This document shows, one piece after another, positions 50,701 through 59,914 of a stretch of 64,000 bases of DNA. The position numbers and the translations under genes were made by a program. Within the stretch, counting starts at the first letter, position 1. Every line of letters begins with the position of its first letter. The DNA lies in contig CM036618.1 of the NCBI GenBank assembly GCA_020746105.1, positions 107,334,622-107,398,621 on the forward strand, read 5' to 3'. The stretch comes from Trogon surrucura. Taxonomy: Eukaryota > Chordata > Aves > Trogoniformes > Trogonidae. The notes beneath the pieces are model-generated. The model ran no database searches and had not been told where the DNA came from. It was given only the letters and a program-made list of their open reading frames with translations.

Positions 50701-53700
50701 GAAGGTGCACCCACACAAAGAAAAAAAAAAAAAAAAGGCACAGGAGAAACCACCGTTCTGAAGCAGCAAGGAAATTACCATGTTTTAACAGTGCAAAGGT
50801 GTAACAAACAGCCGAGTAAGAGCCCCTGCTACAGGGAGTAAGAGCCTTCCTTTACATTTCTGTGTGATTTGCCAGACCAGCCAATTTGCACAACTTCAAC
50901 TTTGTTCAGCAAAACTGAGACATGGGGGAGTGAGACCCTTGCGTGTCTTGCTGAAGAGGCTTGTGGCTACCGAAACGCAAGGTGACAGTCACCTTACAGA
51001 AGGACAACCTTCCACACCGTGAGAATACAAGAGCGATACTCTATACCAGCGTCCACATGTAGTCTTCCAGCTCCTTATTTACACACTGCAAAGCAGGCTG
51101 CTGCTTCACTGGACTACCAGAGCACATGGGTGGTTCGGTGTAGCATAGAGCTCACATGGGAAAACAATGACATTAAAAAAAAAAAAAAAATCCAGTGAAG
51201 AGCTAAAAGAAAAAAAAAATTTATTTTTATCCTGGCCGGCCCAGCTCTAACCGGTGATAATTTTCCTTTTTAAATGACAGAAGAAAATTGAAGGTAAGAA
51301 AAATACATGATTTCAGAAGACTCTTTCTTAGCTTTCAATTTAAAGAAACAATGGGATTTAACACTCTATTGCAATAGAGGGAAACTATTAATCTAAGTTT
51401 AGATCTAAATTGCTCCTTAAGCAGTTAAGCCTCAGAAAATAAAGTATCAAAAGACATGGAAAATCTCCTAGGTTATTTGGAAAAAAAAAACCAACAAACC
51501 AACCCAAAACAAAAGACGCCCGACGTGCTGTTTTTTATACCCAAGATATGCCTTAAACAATGAAACAGAAACACTGACTCTGCACATACAGAGGATTTAT
51601 GACCAAACATCTCTTTTGAGGACTGTTCTCAAGGGTGGAACAGAATGAACTACCAGGAAGGTTCCCTCCCTAGTCACAATTAACCCTACAAAAGTAAAGG
51701 TGCAGGCGATGTAATTACTTTAAGCAAGATCATTTCATACTTATGTTGAATATGACAGAGGAGATTTAGATGTGACCTCAACAGTGTTTATAAATATGTC
51801 AAGGGGGAGTGTCAGGAGGACAGAGCCAGGCTTTTCTCAATGATGTCCAATGACAGGACAAGGGGCAACGGGTACAAGCTGGAACATAGGAGGTTCCACA
51901 AAAACCTTCGGAAAAACTTTTTCACTGTGAGGGTGCCAGAGCCCTGGCACAGGCTGCCCAGGGAGCTTGTGGAGTCTCCTTCTCTGGAGACATTCAAAAC
52001 CCACCTGGACGCGTTCCTGTGTGACCTACTGTAGGTGATCCTGCTCTGGCAGGGGGGTTGGACTAGATGATCTATAGAGGTCCCTTCCAACCCCAAACAT
52101 TCTGTGATTCCAGCTGCACTACAAGATACCAGTTGGTTTGCTTCTACCCAGGCCAAACTCACTGCACGACCTTTAACAAGTGGCTTAACCTCTTTGCAGC
52201 TTCCGCTTGCTTTATAAATGCTCTGATCTGTGGCACTTAGTATTTTACAGACCAGATGTTTGATATTGAAACTCAAAATAATAACATCCAAAGATGTCAA
52301 GTCAGCAACGTGAACAAGTCCAGGTTTTCACCTAAGTTCAGGTACTATAACCCAGATACACTGCAGATAAAGGTTTTGCTGAATCAGTTTCATAATCAAG
52401 AGAACCATGCAGAGCAATGGATAACTGCAGCACATGTCTGATTTTACAATGTATATGCTTTACTTTGCAAAAGGATGAAATAAAGACATAAGAGTGGGAT
52501 TTAAAAAAAAATTAAAATAAAAAACCTGAGAAAACGTAAGAAGTGTTCCCCAATCCTCCTTTTATAAATAGATGCCAATAAAAGCTAGGGCACTGCACAC
52601 AGCCATCTATCAAAGGATCATATCACACTAAAATCTGGAAGCATCACTGCAGTATACAACAAATTGGTACAGAAATGACGTTACCTTGTCAGTAATAAAA
52701 TTCTTGGTGATAACGCCACAGCAACAAAAACTAAAAGGCTCATCCTTTAGACACAACTGGGTTCAACACCCATGTAATGCCACTGCTATGGTGAAACAAC
52801 TGGTAAGAACACAGGCATGACTAACTCTGAACACCAGGAGCAAGATCCAGAATATTAATGATTAACAAAAAGCAAACAGCAAAAGCAAGCGGAAGACTGA
52901 TTTCTGCTTTTTAACATAATGCCCGGTGTTATGACAGAGTCATGGCTGCTGTTCTGTCTCCGATTCACTCACCACTGCCTCTCCGTCAACATTTATCCTC
53001 AATTGCAGCAATAGTTATCTAACACTGTTTTAAACTATATTCAAGGTCTTTCCACAGACAAATCCGAAACCTCTCAAACAGTTAAGCAACAGTGACTAAG
53101 ATAATTAAGTATACTTCACATGATGTCCAGGATTTCTAGTGACCTTTATACACAGTATCATCCAACTGTTTGGAACTGAAGATCAAAAAGACTTTGCCTG
53201 ACTCACAAGTGACTAAGCTGAAAGAAAACAGGCCTAAAGATAAAAAAAAAAAAAAGAGAGCCAAGAGAAGAGTTTTATCCACCCGTTATCTCACAAATAG
53301 GAGCACCTTCCAGTTTCCAGAGCATTAAATAAGTTTTTTTTTTACACTTCACGGGAAGTCAAAAGTCCACAGATTAAAAGGATCTGGGGGTTCCTTTGCT
53401 GTCAGTGGGTCCACACAGCAGGCAGCACGAAGTCCTCCTCCAGCTGTGCCACCAGGCCAGGGGAGGTAGCTTGAGTCAGTCTCCTCGGGGTTATCCGGCT
53501 CCCTCTTCAGAGAGGCAGTACTGCAGCAAGACACCACTCTGCCCATAATTAAACAAGTTCAATAACACACACAGTGGGAGAGAAAAGAGAGTCCCCGAGG
53601 CAGACTGCTAACAAGGACAGTGGCTAGACAAGCGGAACATTTTCAAGACACTTTCTTAATCAATAATTTGAAAGGAATGCCAGGCACATTGCCATTCTGC

Positions 53701-56700
53701 TGAAATAACCTTTATACCTGCCTCTTTTAAAGTCCAACTGACTTGCATGTAAATTAATCCCACAAAGCAGACTTGCTCGCTACTAAAGCGGAGATTCCAT
53801 CTGGCAACACTAGGAAGAGGGGAAAAATAAAAGAAAAAAAGAAATTCTGTGACTTATTTACCCATCCCAAACTTCACCACTGCATACCAGCCCTTGAAAC
53901 AGTAAATGCAAGAGCCCCACGAGGTACTCAACCCTGAACTGTTGAACAGATCAGAAGTAGCATAATTAGCTATTCCCATGGCCTCCACAGCTTGATCTGT
54001 TATGAATCTGTAATATTGCCCTTCCCCCATTTCTGATAAAAGCTACACAAAGCAACAAAGATATTTAACATGCTGCGGTGTAATTTAACAGAAATTGTAG
54101 ATGAAGCACTAAGGTATTAAAAGAATCACCTAAGAAATCAAATGTATTTAAAACTATTCTTGGAACTATTCATGAGACAGAAATAAAATAAAAAAAAAAA
54201 AACAGGGGGGAGGAAAAAGAGGGAAAAAAAATAGTAGTACTCTGGGAACCTCAAGGCAATATTTTCCATGGTGTATAATGACAGGTCACAATCCATAAGA
54301 GTAGTGCAAGAGGTATAAGTTTAGAGGCAAGAAAACTCAGCAAAACCACCTAAGCTTTATTCAGCATTCTAGACAAAATACTTCAAACACTGAATATCAC
54401 ATTGAAACATTTGAATATAATCATATTAAAACTTTTAAATTACCAACATTAAATGGAAATTCAGTTAAAAGAACACACAACAGATACTAAATACTTCAAT
54501 TAGATGAAGATACAAAGCTCTGAAGAGCTCACAGCCTGAAGTCCCATTCATGCAACGAAATCCATGCAGGCAGACAAGAAGCGCTAACGACTGATAAACC
54601 TCATCGAAACCTAAATAATTAAAAGACTACAGGAAATCGGGCTGAGATCCTACAGATCACTTACTGGCATGATAAAAAGTTGTTAAACTCTACTGGGGGT
54701 CTGTTTGTTTACAAACTTACAGCTAGCCATTTTACAAAGCACAAAAGATTAACTTCTGTTGCAATTTCTTTAGTTAAGTTCCAAGAAAACAGCTTCCTAG
54801 GAAAATTGTCCGAGATGGGCTACTACCCCACTATTTCAGTAATTCAGTATCCATATCACAGTTACTATTAAAAGCCAAATTAAAAGCAAGACAGCTTTAT
54901 TTGTAGGGTTGGGGTTTTTAAAGGTTAAATACCACATTTTTTAGAAAAATACACATCCACAATGCATTCTGCAATGAGAATATGTACTTTAAGCCCAGTG
55001 CCCACTGAACCTAACAGCTCAGAGAAGATAACTTGGAACAAGGCATTCAACAGGCTTTAGAAGGAAAGAAGAACTTCTTACGGTATCAAAGTTTCAGCAC
55101 TATACTTAAAGCATAGCTTAACTTGATTAGAAAAGAACACATGGTTATCAGGAAACTCCAGTTTCAGAAATTTAAGCAATTCCTCATTATAGAATGCAAA
55201 ACTAGTTTAGAAATTTGAGCGCTCTCCAGTTTGCCAAGTTAGTCTCTAATCCTAACAATATATCTGCATGCCTGGATTTATCCTGATTTCAAGGAGGCTT
55301 CCAGTAACCACCACACACAAGTCTAATTGCAAAACGGAACCTTATCTAGATCAGCACGGGGTTTTGATCCAAAAAAATTCCCTGGGCATTAAAGGGTACC
55401 TCAGTCTGTGTTTATCTCCTCTTATCTGCAAAAATCCATTTAACCAGTAGGTATAATGACGCAAGTTATTTCTCGATGCATGCTCATCTTTAGGGTAATA
55501 ATGTCAAAATAAGCAAGAGAGACCAATTATGCTGCAGAAAAATCTGCTATTTTTGAAAGTGTTTCCAGCTCCTTTTCCATACTTAACAGTACCAGTCACA
55601 CTCCCACAAGCCTTCACAGATGAAAGGTGAGACAACCTCAGACAGCTTGCCAGCGTTAACCTGTTATTACCCTCATCAGTACAGCTACACACAAATTACT
55701 TCACATGCCCTTACGCAGACTTTGAATCACATCGTCCTGACATATGGTTACAGCAGCAGTTGAGCTCCTAGCTGTCACCACGGCAAGGAAAACATTCCCA
55801 TTTCAGGGTAATCTCCCAAGAACAGGAGTAATTATGCTGCTACAGCAGTTTCCAAGCTTTTCACTGGCAGCTACTCAGAGGTGGGGAGCTCCTGGGGGGG
55901 TTCACGCTTGCTTGTACTCCCCACTTGAGGTCACAAGCCCTCCTGTGCTGTTTAATCCCTTGCCCACACCGCCTCCTGGGAGAGGTAGGCCTGGAGAAGA
56001 CCTAGAAATGTCATGCAGACAATTTTATTAGGAGGGTGGGGAAGAAGAAGAAACACTGTAACAAAAAGCAAGAAACAAAACGTTTTGCAGATTGTTTGGA
56101 GCCAGCCTCCTACTTCTCATTCAAACAATGCAGATAAAGGCACTCGGGAACACCTCGTCAGGGTGTAAATAGAAGAGCACTCATGACCTGCTCCCTCCTG
56201 ACTTTCTTCCAATCCTCTTTCCCTTTCCACCCCAAACTCTTTCAGTTCTTTTCAAGAAATGAGAATTAGTTCTGGTACAGGGGAAAGAAATAAATATTCA
56301 GATAAATAACTTAGAGAGACAAGAAAATTTGTAGAAATATTTCTGAAAAAATAGTAATGATTACTTTTGGCATCGCATTTTCCATACTTTTGTATTCATA
56401 TTCATGTGAATATATTTACTAGAAAGTGTTTTCAAAGTGGCAAATGCCTGTTTACTTGCCCTACAGCCAGTGGACCACACCACCTTTTTAATAACCTTTG
56501 CACTGTTTAATGTAACTGATCGACATCCCTCTGAAGATTATACTAGAACACTTTGTTTGTTTAGAGGTGATTTCAAGTTCTAATACTCACAATACTCAAA
56601 TTTTTAATTCCTTTAGCCATACCGAACGCCCATCAGTCACAGTAATCACAGTGTGAAGAAAAAAAAAAAAGGCTATATCCGTGGCTTTATTTATGACTTT

Positions 56701-58511
56701 AAAAAAAAAAAAAAAACCAAAACACAAACCAGAATCACTAATGAGTTGAGTCATCAGCAAAAGAAACATCTGAGCCACCAGGGCAATGCATGCTCCGGAA
56801 CTTGTCACCTGCAAACACTGATGGGATAAGACTGCTCCTGCTTGTCTTCTCCTTTATTTTTGATCTCAGTGACATGCAACTGGTCAGCAACAGCATCTCT
56901 TGGGAGATTTTGCTGTTTCAGAAGGGTGCTTGCCTAGCTCAGCTTTGACATGGGTTGAATTAAGAAAAACAAGCAGTAAATGTAACAAGGTGTTAAGTTT
57001 TCACGGGTAGGCAACACCACAGTTGCACAACACTTTGGCTATTAAATCTGTATTTGGACTTGTATTCTATCTGTTCCTCCCTCATTACTTAGAGCAATAG
57101 TCACCCAGCCTTCTCTGGTGCCGAGAGACCAAATTATCGCTCATTATTTCCTCCTAATTGCAGAGGAAGAACCTCAAACCGATAGCAAAACAAGCATCCC
57201 TGAAATACCCGTATCCTTCCAGCACGGATGCCCAGTTTCACCTCCCAGTACTGTTCTTTCCTCCCTTGCTTGAGGCAGCTCCTGAAACAGCCAAACTGGA
57301 AATAATCTCTACTAGAGAAGTGCTGTTGAAACGACTACCTATGCGTGCAAAGCTACTCGGTATCGAGGCTGTATCGCCTGGGGGAGGATGGCAGAGAGAA
57401 CATTTTAAAGCACCCTTAGCTCGGACTAAGCATGTATTAAGCTAGCTGGGGGGGTTTTTTTGTACGTATTCCAATCTCTCAGAACAAAAGTTTATGGATT
57501 TCATGGGCCATCCCTGCTGGTAGAACCAGGTATTCAGAGGCAGGCACACTTTTCAAGGAAATTATGTCACCTTCTTCACGTATTTTGTGCTGAAAACTAA
57601 ACAAAGCTGCCATGGTATGCTTCCACTCCACCTCAGCTGACAAAAGCGGTGTAATTTAAAAACGCATCTTAAAACTGTGATAGAGGTGGTCTCCCCTTCT
57701 GAAAGTGTTAAAACAGAGACGTCTCCCAGAGCAGGACAGGTTTAACCCACACACACACCCCGCCGCGAACTCCTGAAACTCTCCCAGCCGGGGGTGGGAA
57801 TTCCTGCCTCCCAGAGCTCCTCATCACTTCGAACCGTAAACAACATGGACACCATCTTCCTCTTGGGAGTTCGAGCACAAGAAAACTTAAACCACCCCCA
57901 TCCCCCAGAAGCCGCAGATACGGTTTCAAGGCAAGTTTAAGAACTTCATACCATAAGGAAAAAAAAAAAAAAAAAAAGATTTAGAGGAGGCGCCTGTTTG
58001 AGCCGCGGGGTGCGAAGCGAGCAGCCCCAGCGGGGCAGTTCGATGCCTCCCCCCGCCAGGAGCGGGGCGAAGGGGGAAGGTCCCAGGCGCTGTGAGCTCC
58101 CCCTCCCCCTCCACCGCAGCCCCCCGGCCACCCCCCCCCCTTTCCCCTGCCCTGGCTCTGCTCCAGCGAGCCCGTCTAACAAGTTGATCCTAGTGTGGAA
58201 GAGGAAGAAAAAGCTGAAGGGGAAGAACAGAAAGAAGGAACAAAAAAACCTAACCAAGCTGTGAGGGGGAGGGGAAGCCCCTACGCGGCCGTACGGCGGC
58301 GGCGGGCGGCAGGGCAGGCCGGAGGGAAGGGGGGTCGCCCTCCCGCCCCCCTCCACGTCCGCACGATCCATTTTCCCTCCCACCGCCCCGCTCCAACTTT
58401 CCGCGCCCTGGGGGCGGCCCCCGGGCGCCACCCGCCGCCCCGCTCCACGCCAACTCCCCCCAGCCCTGCCCGCCCAGGACTCACCGGCATCATCTTGGAA
58501 CCGAACCGCAT
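5666..58511 (-). CDS. TP53BP2: TP53BP2 (ASPP2), apoptosis-stimulating of p53 protein 2, complete 18-exon coding region
   Basis: ASPP2 binds the p53 family and directs it to pro-apoptotic promoters; it also targets PP1 and works with YAP and PAR-3 at cell junctions. Eighteen coding exons on the minus strand join in frame to 1146 codons plus TGA, against about 1134 for the long human isoform as I recall it. In order: an N-terminal extension MRFGSKMMP; a ubiquitin-like/RA-type domain (about 10-95); a glutamine-rich coiled coil (about 125-335); a proline-rich disordered middle (about 340-920) with [18 protein letters not shown] and a PPPY motif at about 889-892 for WW-domain partners; RVKF at about 939-942, the PP1-docking motif; ankyrin repeats (about 960-1060); and an SH3 domain with the EWWWARL core (about 1075-1135). 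The protein ends PRQRSLA. Introns contain CR1 copies and one retrovirus; the coding exons are intact. Confidence 0.97.
7226..7403 (+). mobile_element. CR1 LINE 3' tail (TP53BP2 last intron)
   Basis: The sequence contains the CR1 end pattern: CTGGAACAGGCTGCCCAGGG, GGTTGGACTAGATGATCTTT, CCCTTCCAACC, then ATTCTGTGATTCTGTG. About 180 bp remain, strongly 5'-truncated. Confidence 0.9.
8612..8811 (-). CDS. TP53BP2: TP53BP2 exon 17, SH3 domain
   Basis: This exon encodes [19 protein letters not shown] through [12 protein letters not shown]. The SH3 hallmarks LWDYE, the acidic RT loop and WWWARL are visible. The domain binds p53 together with the ankyrin repeats. 200 bp; donor GGG|gtgagt. Confidence 0.97.
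11722..11888 (-). CDS. TP53BP2: TP53BP2 exon 16, ankyrin repeats
   Basis: This exon encodes [19 protein letters not shown] through [12 protein letters not shown]. The TPLHCAAS ankyrin signature is intact. Acceptor ttgacttacag, donor gtaggt. Confidence 0.96.
12119..12156. repeat. Two-copy 19-bp tandem duplication
   Basis: The unit ATCCATTAACATTTTAAGA occurs twice in a row, exactly, in a TP53BP2 intron. Confidence 0.9.
12909..13042 (-). CDS. TP53BP2: TP53BP2 exon 15, ankyrin repeats
   Basis: This exon encodes [19 protein letters not shown] through [10 protein letters not shown], with the ankyrin consensus [18 protein letters not shown]. It ends in phase 2 at gtaagg. Confidence 0.96.
13374..13405. 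repeat. Two-copy 16-bp tandem duplication
   Basis: CTGATAACATTCCAAC is followed directly by CTGATAACATTCCAGA, with two differences at the end. It lies in the intron between TP53BP2 exons 14 and 15. Confidence 0.85.
13660..13797 (-). CDS. TP53BP2: TP53BP2 exon 14, RVKF PP1-docking motif
   Basis: This exon encodes [17 protein letters not shown], then [19 protein letters not shown] and on to RIIYE. RVKF is the PP1-docking motif of ASPP proteins. 138 bp, phase 0 at both ends. The donor GAG|gtacaa is weak. Confidence 0.96.
15417..16043 (+). mobile_element. CR1 LINE 3' part with a 185-codon open reverse-transcriptase C-terminus
   Basis: About 630 bp of CR1 from the C-terminal part of ORF2 through the 3' end ATTCTGTGATTCTATG. 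An uninterrupted frame at 15479-16036 includes [20 protein letters not shown] and [15 protein letters not shown]. This is an old-fashioned dead-on-arrival copy, but an open frame over this length suggests modest age. It lies between TP53BP2 exons 13 and 14. Confidence 0.92.
16291..17072 (-). CDS. TP53BP2: TP53BP2 exon 13, largest exon, PPPY motif
   Basis: This 782-bp exon encodes [18 protein letters not shown] through GQFSLPP. It contains [38 protein letters not shown] and [15 protein letters not shown], a WW-domain ligand reported to bind YAP. An acidic, poorly conserved stretch lies between the last two. Acceptor ttgctgtgcag, donor gtaagt. Confidence 0.96.
17113..17737 (+). mobile_element. 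CR1 LINE 3' part, second lineage
   Basis: About 625 bp of CR1 from GTGCCCAGGTGGCCCAGAAGG to the tail AATAATTCTGTGTGATTTTGTG. The peptide pattern [19 protein letters not shown] differs from the copy at 15.4 kb. It starts only about 40 bp upstream of the acceptor of TP53BP2 exon 13. Confidence 0.9.
17972..18452 (-). CDS. TP53BP2: TP53BP2 exon 12, proline-rich
   Basis: This 481-bp exon encodes [18 protein letters not shown] through RGSHFPS. It includes [19 protein letters not shown] and [18 protein letters not shown], near-identical to human. Its middle ([18 protein letters not shown]) is less conserved. Confidence 0.95.
19291..19427 (-). CDS. TP53BP2: TP53BP2 exon 11
   Basis: This exon encodes [18 protein letters not shown] through [15 protein letters not shown], and the [10 protein letters not shown] core is strongly conserved. 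Acceptor ttcctaacaacag, donor gtacgc; 137 bp. Confidence 0.94.
19819..19947 (-). CDS. TP53BP2: TP53BP2 exon 10
   Basis: This exon encodes [17 protein letters not shown] through [10 protein letters not shown]. It aligns to the variable segment of human ASPP2 containing DWSPSNAD. The acceptor is cttgttttaag and the donor gtatgt. Confidence 0.88.
21633..21870 (-). CDS. TP53BP2: TP53BP2 exon 9, start of the proline-rich middle
   Basis: This exon encodes [18 protein letters not shown] through SSSQAKAPP. The 238-bp exon ends in phase 1 at gtaatagc. Confidence 0.94.
22296..22460 (-). CDS. TP53BP2: TP53BP2 exon 8, end of the coiled coil
   Basis: This 165-bp exon encodes [16 protein letters not shown] through [13 protein letters not shown] in phase 0. 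Donor CCG|gtaagt. Confidence 0.95.
22843..23024 (-). CDS. TP53BP2: TP53BP2 exon 7, coiled coil
   Basis: This exon encodes [18 protein letters not shown] through LDRLYKELQ. The acceptor is ctcttcag and the donor gtaatgg. The length of 182 bp keeps the frame. Confidence 0.95.
24440..24614 (-). CDS. TP53BP2: TP53BP2 exon 6, coiled coil
   Basis: This exon encodes [17 protein letters not shown] through [11 protein letters not shown], a charged, glutamine-rich helix. It ends in phase 1 at gtgagt. Confidence 0.95.
25381..25436 (-). mobile_element. CR1 LINE short 3' fragment
   Basis: About 55 bp matching the reverse complement of the CR1 end: gtagaatgcattgggctgga, then agggacc and ccatctagtccaat. 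Confidence 0.7.
27398..27499 (-). CDS. TP53BP2: TP53BP2 exon 5, start of the coiled coil
   Basis: This 102-bp exon encodes 34 residues including [19 protein letters not shown], with glutamine-rich heptads. Donor AAG|gtgagt. Confidence 0.95.
28466..28545 (-). CDS. TP53BP2: TP53BP2 exon 4
   Basis: This 80-bp linker exon encodes [19 protein letters not shown] and then DRRLENG. It runs from acceptor tttttatctag to donor gtaagt. Confidence 0.92.
30238..30351 (-). CDS. TP53BP2: TP53BP2 exon 3
   Basis: This exon encodes [18 protein letters not shown] through FFLRHERSP, the rest of the N-terminal folded domain. The acceptor is ttaccttttcag and the donor gtaggt. Confidence 0.95.
35205..35352 (-). 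CDS. TP53BP2: TP53BP2 exon 2, start of the ubiquitin-like/RA-type domain
   Basis: This exon encodes residues 10-59, from [14 protein letters not shown] to HLAEVWCGS. The acceptor is ctttttccag and the first codon is ATG. It ends in phase 1 at gtaggt. Confidence 0.96.
35353..39473 (-). other. TP53BP2 intron 1, part left of the retrovirus
   Basis: This is AT-rich intronic sequence. Beyond a CR1 tail at about 36774-36868, A-rich tracts (for example 37259-37310) and one exon-like stretch at 37707-37793 (see findings), I recognise nothing. Confidence 0.6.
36774..36868 (-). mobile_element. CR1 LINE 3' tail fragment
   Basis: Starts with the inverted tail aatcacagaatgtcag and continues gttggaagggacctc and ctagtccagcccccctgcc. 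About 90 bp, in the same direction as TP53BP2. Confidence 0.88.
39474..39875 (+). repeat. 5' LTR of the intron-1 endogenous retrovirus
   Basis: The 402-bp LTR starts TGTAGAGG and ends CTCTTCA. Candidate core motifs are CCAAT at 39697-39701 (overlapping an AATAAA), TATATA at 39775-39780 and AATAAA at 39797-39802. Confidence 0.95.
39878..39895 (+). other. Retroviral primer binding site, tRNA-Lys type
   Basis: The 18 bases TGGCGCCCGAACAGGGAC begin two bases after the 5' LTR. They are the complement of the 3' end of tRNA-Lys(UUU) as used by K-type and lentiviral elements. Placement and sequence are exactly as expected. Confidence 0.93.
40059..40060 (+). promoter_or_regulatory. Probable leader splice donor of the retrovirus
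   Basis: AAG|GTAAGA is a near-consensus donor just upstream of the gag ATG at 40071. In retroviruses such a site joins the leader to env. Use is inferred. Confidence 0.55.
40071..40505 (+). pseudogene. gag N-terminal (matrix-like) fragment of the retrovirus
   Basis: The ATG at 40071 opens [18 protein letters not shown] and continues to a stop at 40503-40505, 144 codons later. The section with [13 protein letters not shown] resembles the matrix region of avian class II gag proteins. A run of 15 A at 40436-40450 encodes lysines and is a likely slippage site; the residues after it do not look like gag. The full protein would be much longer, so this is a truncated remnant. It lacks nucleocapsid zinc knuckles. 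Confidence 0.65.
40736..40775 (+). repeat. Polypurine tract inside the retrovirus (A22 then G-rich)
   Basis: Twenty-two A at 40736-40757 are followed by seven G and further purines. It is a simple repeat inside the interior, distinct from the functional-looking tract at 41638-41654. Confidence 0.85.
40928..41068 (+). pseudogene. Fragment resembling the start of retroviral capsid
   Basis: A 46-codon open stretch includes [18 protein letters not shown] and a following PVI...GTWEP pattern typical of the capsid start in class II gag. It is bounded by stops, is out of frame with the matrix part, and ends before the conserved capsid core. Confidence 0.42.
41508..41747 (+). pseudogene. Possible env transmembrane and cytoplasmic tail remnant
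   Basis: An open stretch running into the 3' LTR encodes a hydrophobic span ([19 protein letters not shown]) and then lysine-rich residues. Position, hydrophobicity and the polybasic follow-on fit the membrane anchor of a retroviral env. A cysteine- and asparagine-rich stretch at about 41241-41351 could be an env surface remnant but is too short to be sure. Confidence 0.45.
41638..41654 (+). other. Retroviral polypurine tract
   Basis: AAAAAGAAAAAGGGGGA lies two bases before the TG of the 3' LTR, the expected primer for plus-strand synthesis. Confidence 0.85.
41657..42058 (+). repeat. 3' LTR of the intron-1 endogenous retrovirus
   Basis: This 402-bp copy is identical by eye to the 5' LTR. 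Its AATAAA would end antisense (plus-strand) transcripts inside TP53BP2 intron 1. Confidence 0.95.
44650..44683. repeat. Two-copy 17-bp tandem duplication
   Basis: ATTAAGGTAAGCAAAAG occurs twice in a row, exactly, within TP53BP2 intron 1. Confidence 0.9.
46391..46717 (-). mobile_element. CR1 LINE 3' part
   Basis: About 325 bp in reverse orientation. The minus-strand peptide pattern [19 protein letters not shown] and [14 protein letters not shown] matches the 15.4-kb copy closely, so the two belong to one subfamily. Confidence 0.92.
51774..52110 (+). mobile_element. CR1 LINE 3' part
   Basis: About 335 bp from a GACCTCAACAGTGTTTATAA start to an ATTCTGTGATTC end. It is open over its C-terminal part ([19 protein letters not shown]). 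Confidence 0.92.
57959..57977. repeat. Poly(A) tract at the edge of the CpG island
   Basis: A run of about 19 A at the left side of the GC-rich promoter region. Such a sharp A-run beside a CpG island is a probable length-variable site. Confidence 0.8.
58485..58511 (-). CDS. TP53BP2: TP53BP2 coding exon 1 (MRFGSKMMP)
   Basis: The ATG at 58511-58509 opens MRFGSKMMP, and the exon ends CCG|gtgagt in phase 0. It matches the extended human isoform, whose additional in-frame methionines follow at residues 7 and 8. It sits inside a CpG island. Confidence 0.92.
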
Positions 58512-59914
58512 GGGGGCGGCCGGTACCGGCCCCGCCGCCCGGAGCGGGAGGGCGGCGAGCCGGGAGGCGGTGGGCCTGGAGCTGCCGCCGGGACGGGCGG
58601 GGGAGAGAGACCTGTTGCGGTGAAGGCGCCCGGCTCGGCCTCGCCGTCCGCTTCTGCTTTTGTTCCCACCGGGCGCCGCTCTCCCGCCACTACCGTCGCC
58701 CCCGGCTCCGCTCCGAAACTAACCCCGGCCCGGCGAGGAGGAGCCGCCGCGCCCCGCGCACCGCCCACCCCCGGGAGGGGCCGGCGCAGCTCCCGCGGGG
58801 GCCGGCCCGCCTCCACCCCCTGCCGAGCCGCGCCCGGCCCGGCCCCGAGGCTTCGACCTCCCCGGCCAGTGAGGGGGGCAGTCAGCCCCGCCGGGGCCCG
58901 GGACTCGGCGCGGAGTGCTGCGGAAAGACGAGAGGGGTGCGAGTCCCCACGGGTCACCCCCTCCCCCGCACCCCCTCTCCGACAGGCGCCGGGCTCCGGT
59001 CCCCACGGAGGGCAGGGGCACGCACGGCACCAGTCCCTCCCCGGGGGGGAGCGTCCCTGGATCGGCAGCGGGGAAGCGTCAGTGGGAAGGGACTGGCCAA
59101 GGTCAGGCTTCGACACCAGAAGCTGATCTGCGAGCCCCCGCCTTCCCTGTCGCCTCGCACCGATAATTCCCTTTTAGCTCCTCCTGTGAGCGGCCAGTTT
59201 ACCACTCTCGTTCAATATACGGCTTACTTTTTTTTTTCCTCCCTATTTTCAGTCGAGCTCCGGTGGCCAAGTCAAACCTCGCAGAACAATGCTGAAATGA
59301 CAAAACAAACTCTTCGAGACCCGTATTAAGTTGGGCTGCGCAAACACCAACCCCCCAAATCTCTTACACTCACTTAAGAGGAAAATCAAAAAGTTTTTCT
59401 CTTCCGTGGAGCGGTGTGCAGGACACCCATTTCAAACCCAGGTACTTTGCTAGCAGCACTTCAAAAGCTCAAGGAAGGCTTGGAAGAAAAGTATGCTAAA
59501 TCAGCACCGTTACAGGGCTCTCTCCAGGAAAACCAGCTCCATCTGTTTTTCCTACTCATGTTAAAATCTTCGCAGTAATTAAAAAGGATAAAAGGGAAGA
59601 GGATTAGAAGTTCCCAGATGAAGGGAGAACAAAAGTCAAACCTAATTTGTATATAAACATCTCTTTTTCTAAAGCACTAAAGAAACTTTAACAGCATTGA
59701 TAAAAACCCTGAGAACTCCTATGCAATATTGTTGCAGCTGGAGGGGGGGGTTCTAAAAAAAAAAAGTTCTGCTATTTTTGTAGTTGTCTAATCACAGCAA
59801 AGAAAAACAAAAGACACTTTCTTCTTCTTTTTTTTTTTTTTGATACGGTGCTTTGAACTACAGCAATATTTAAAACATGTCCCAGAAGTGTCTCACACCG
59901 GTTTTAAAGCCGCT

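Larger units (their letters stand above)
42059..57719 (-). other. TP53BP2 intron 1, part right of the retrovirus
   Basis: About 15.7 kb of intronic sequence with CR1 copies at 46391-46717 and 51774-52110, a 17-bp tandem duplication at 44650-44683, and many A-rich tracts (for example 50720-50736). I find no coding exon of TP53BP2 and no convincing second gene. Confidence 0.55.
57720..59160 (-). promoter_or_regulatory. CpG-island promoter region of TP53BP2
   Basis: The sequence becomes extremely GC- and CpG-rich, densest at about 57995-59060, around the exon 1 start codon. GC-box-like runs such as gggcgg are frequent. I see no clear TATA box, which fits a dispersed-start housekeeping promoter. 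The transcription start is inferred to lie a few hundred bases to the right of 58511 and cannot be placed from sequence. Confidence 0.75.

Noticed and set aside
58490-59116. A 208-codon minus-strand open frame overlapping the TP53BP2 start, a possible upstream ORF
   Set aside because: Its first codon is GTG and it contains no ATG. Long open frames are expected by composition in a CpG island.
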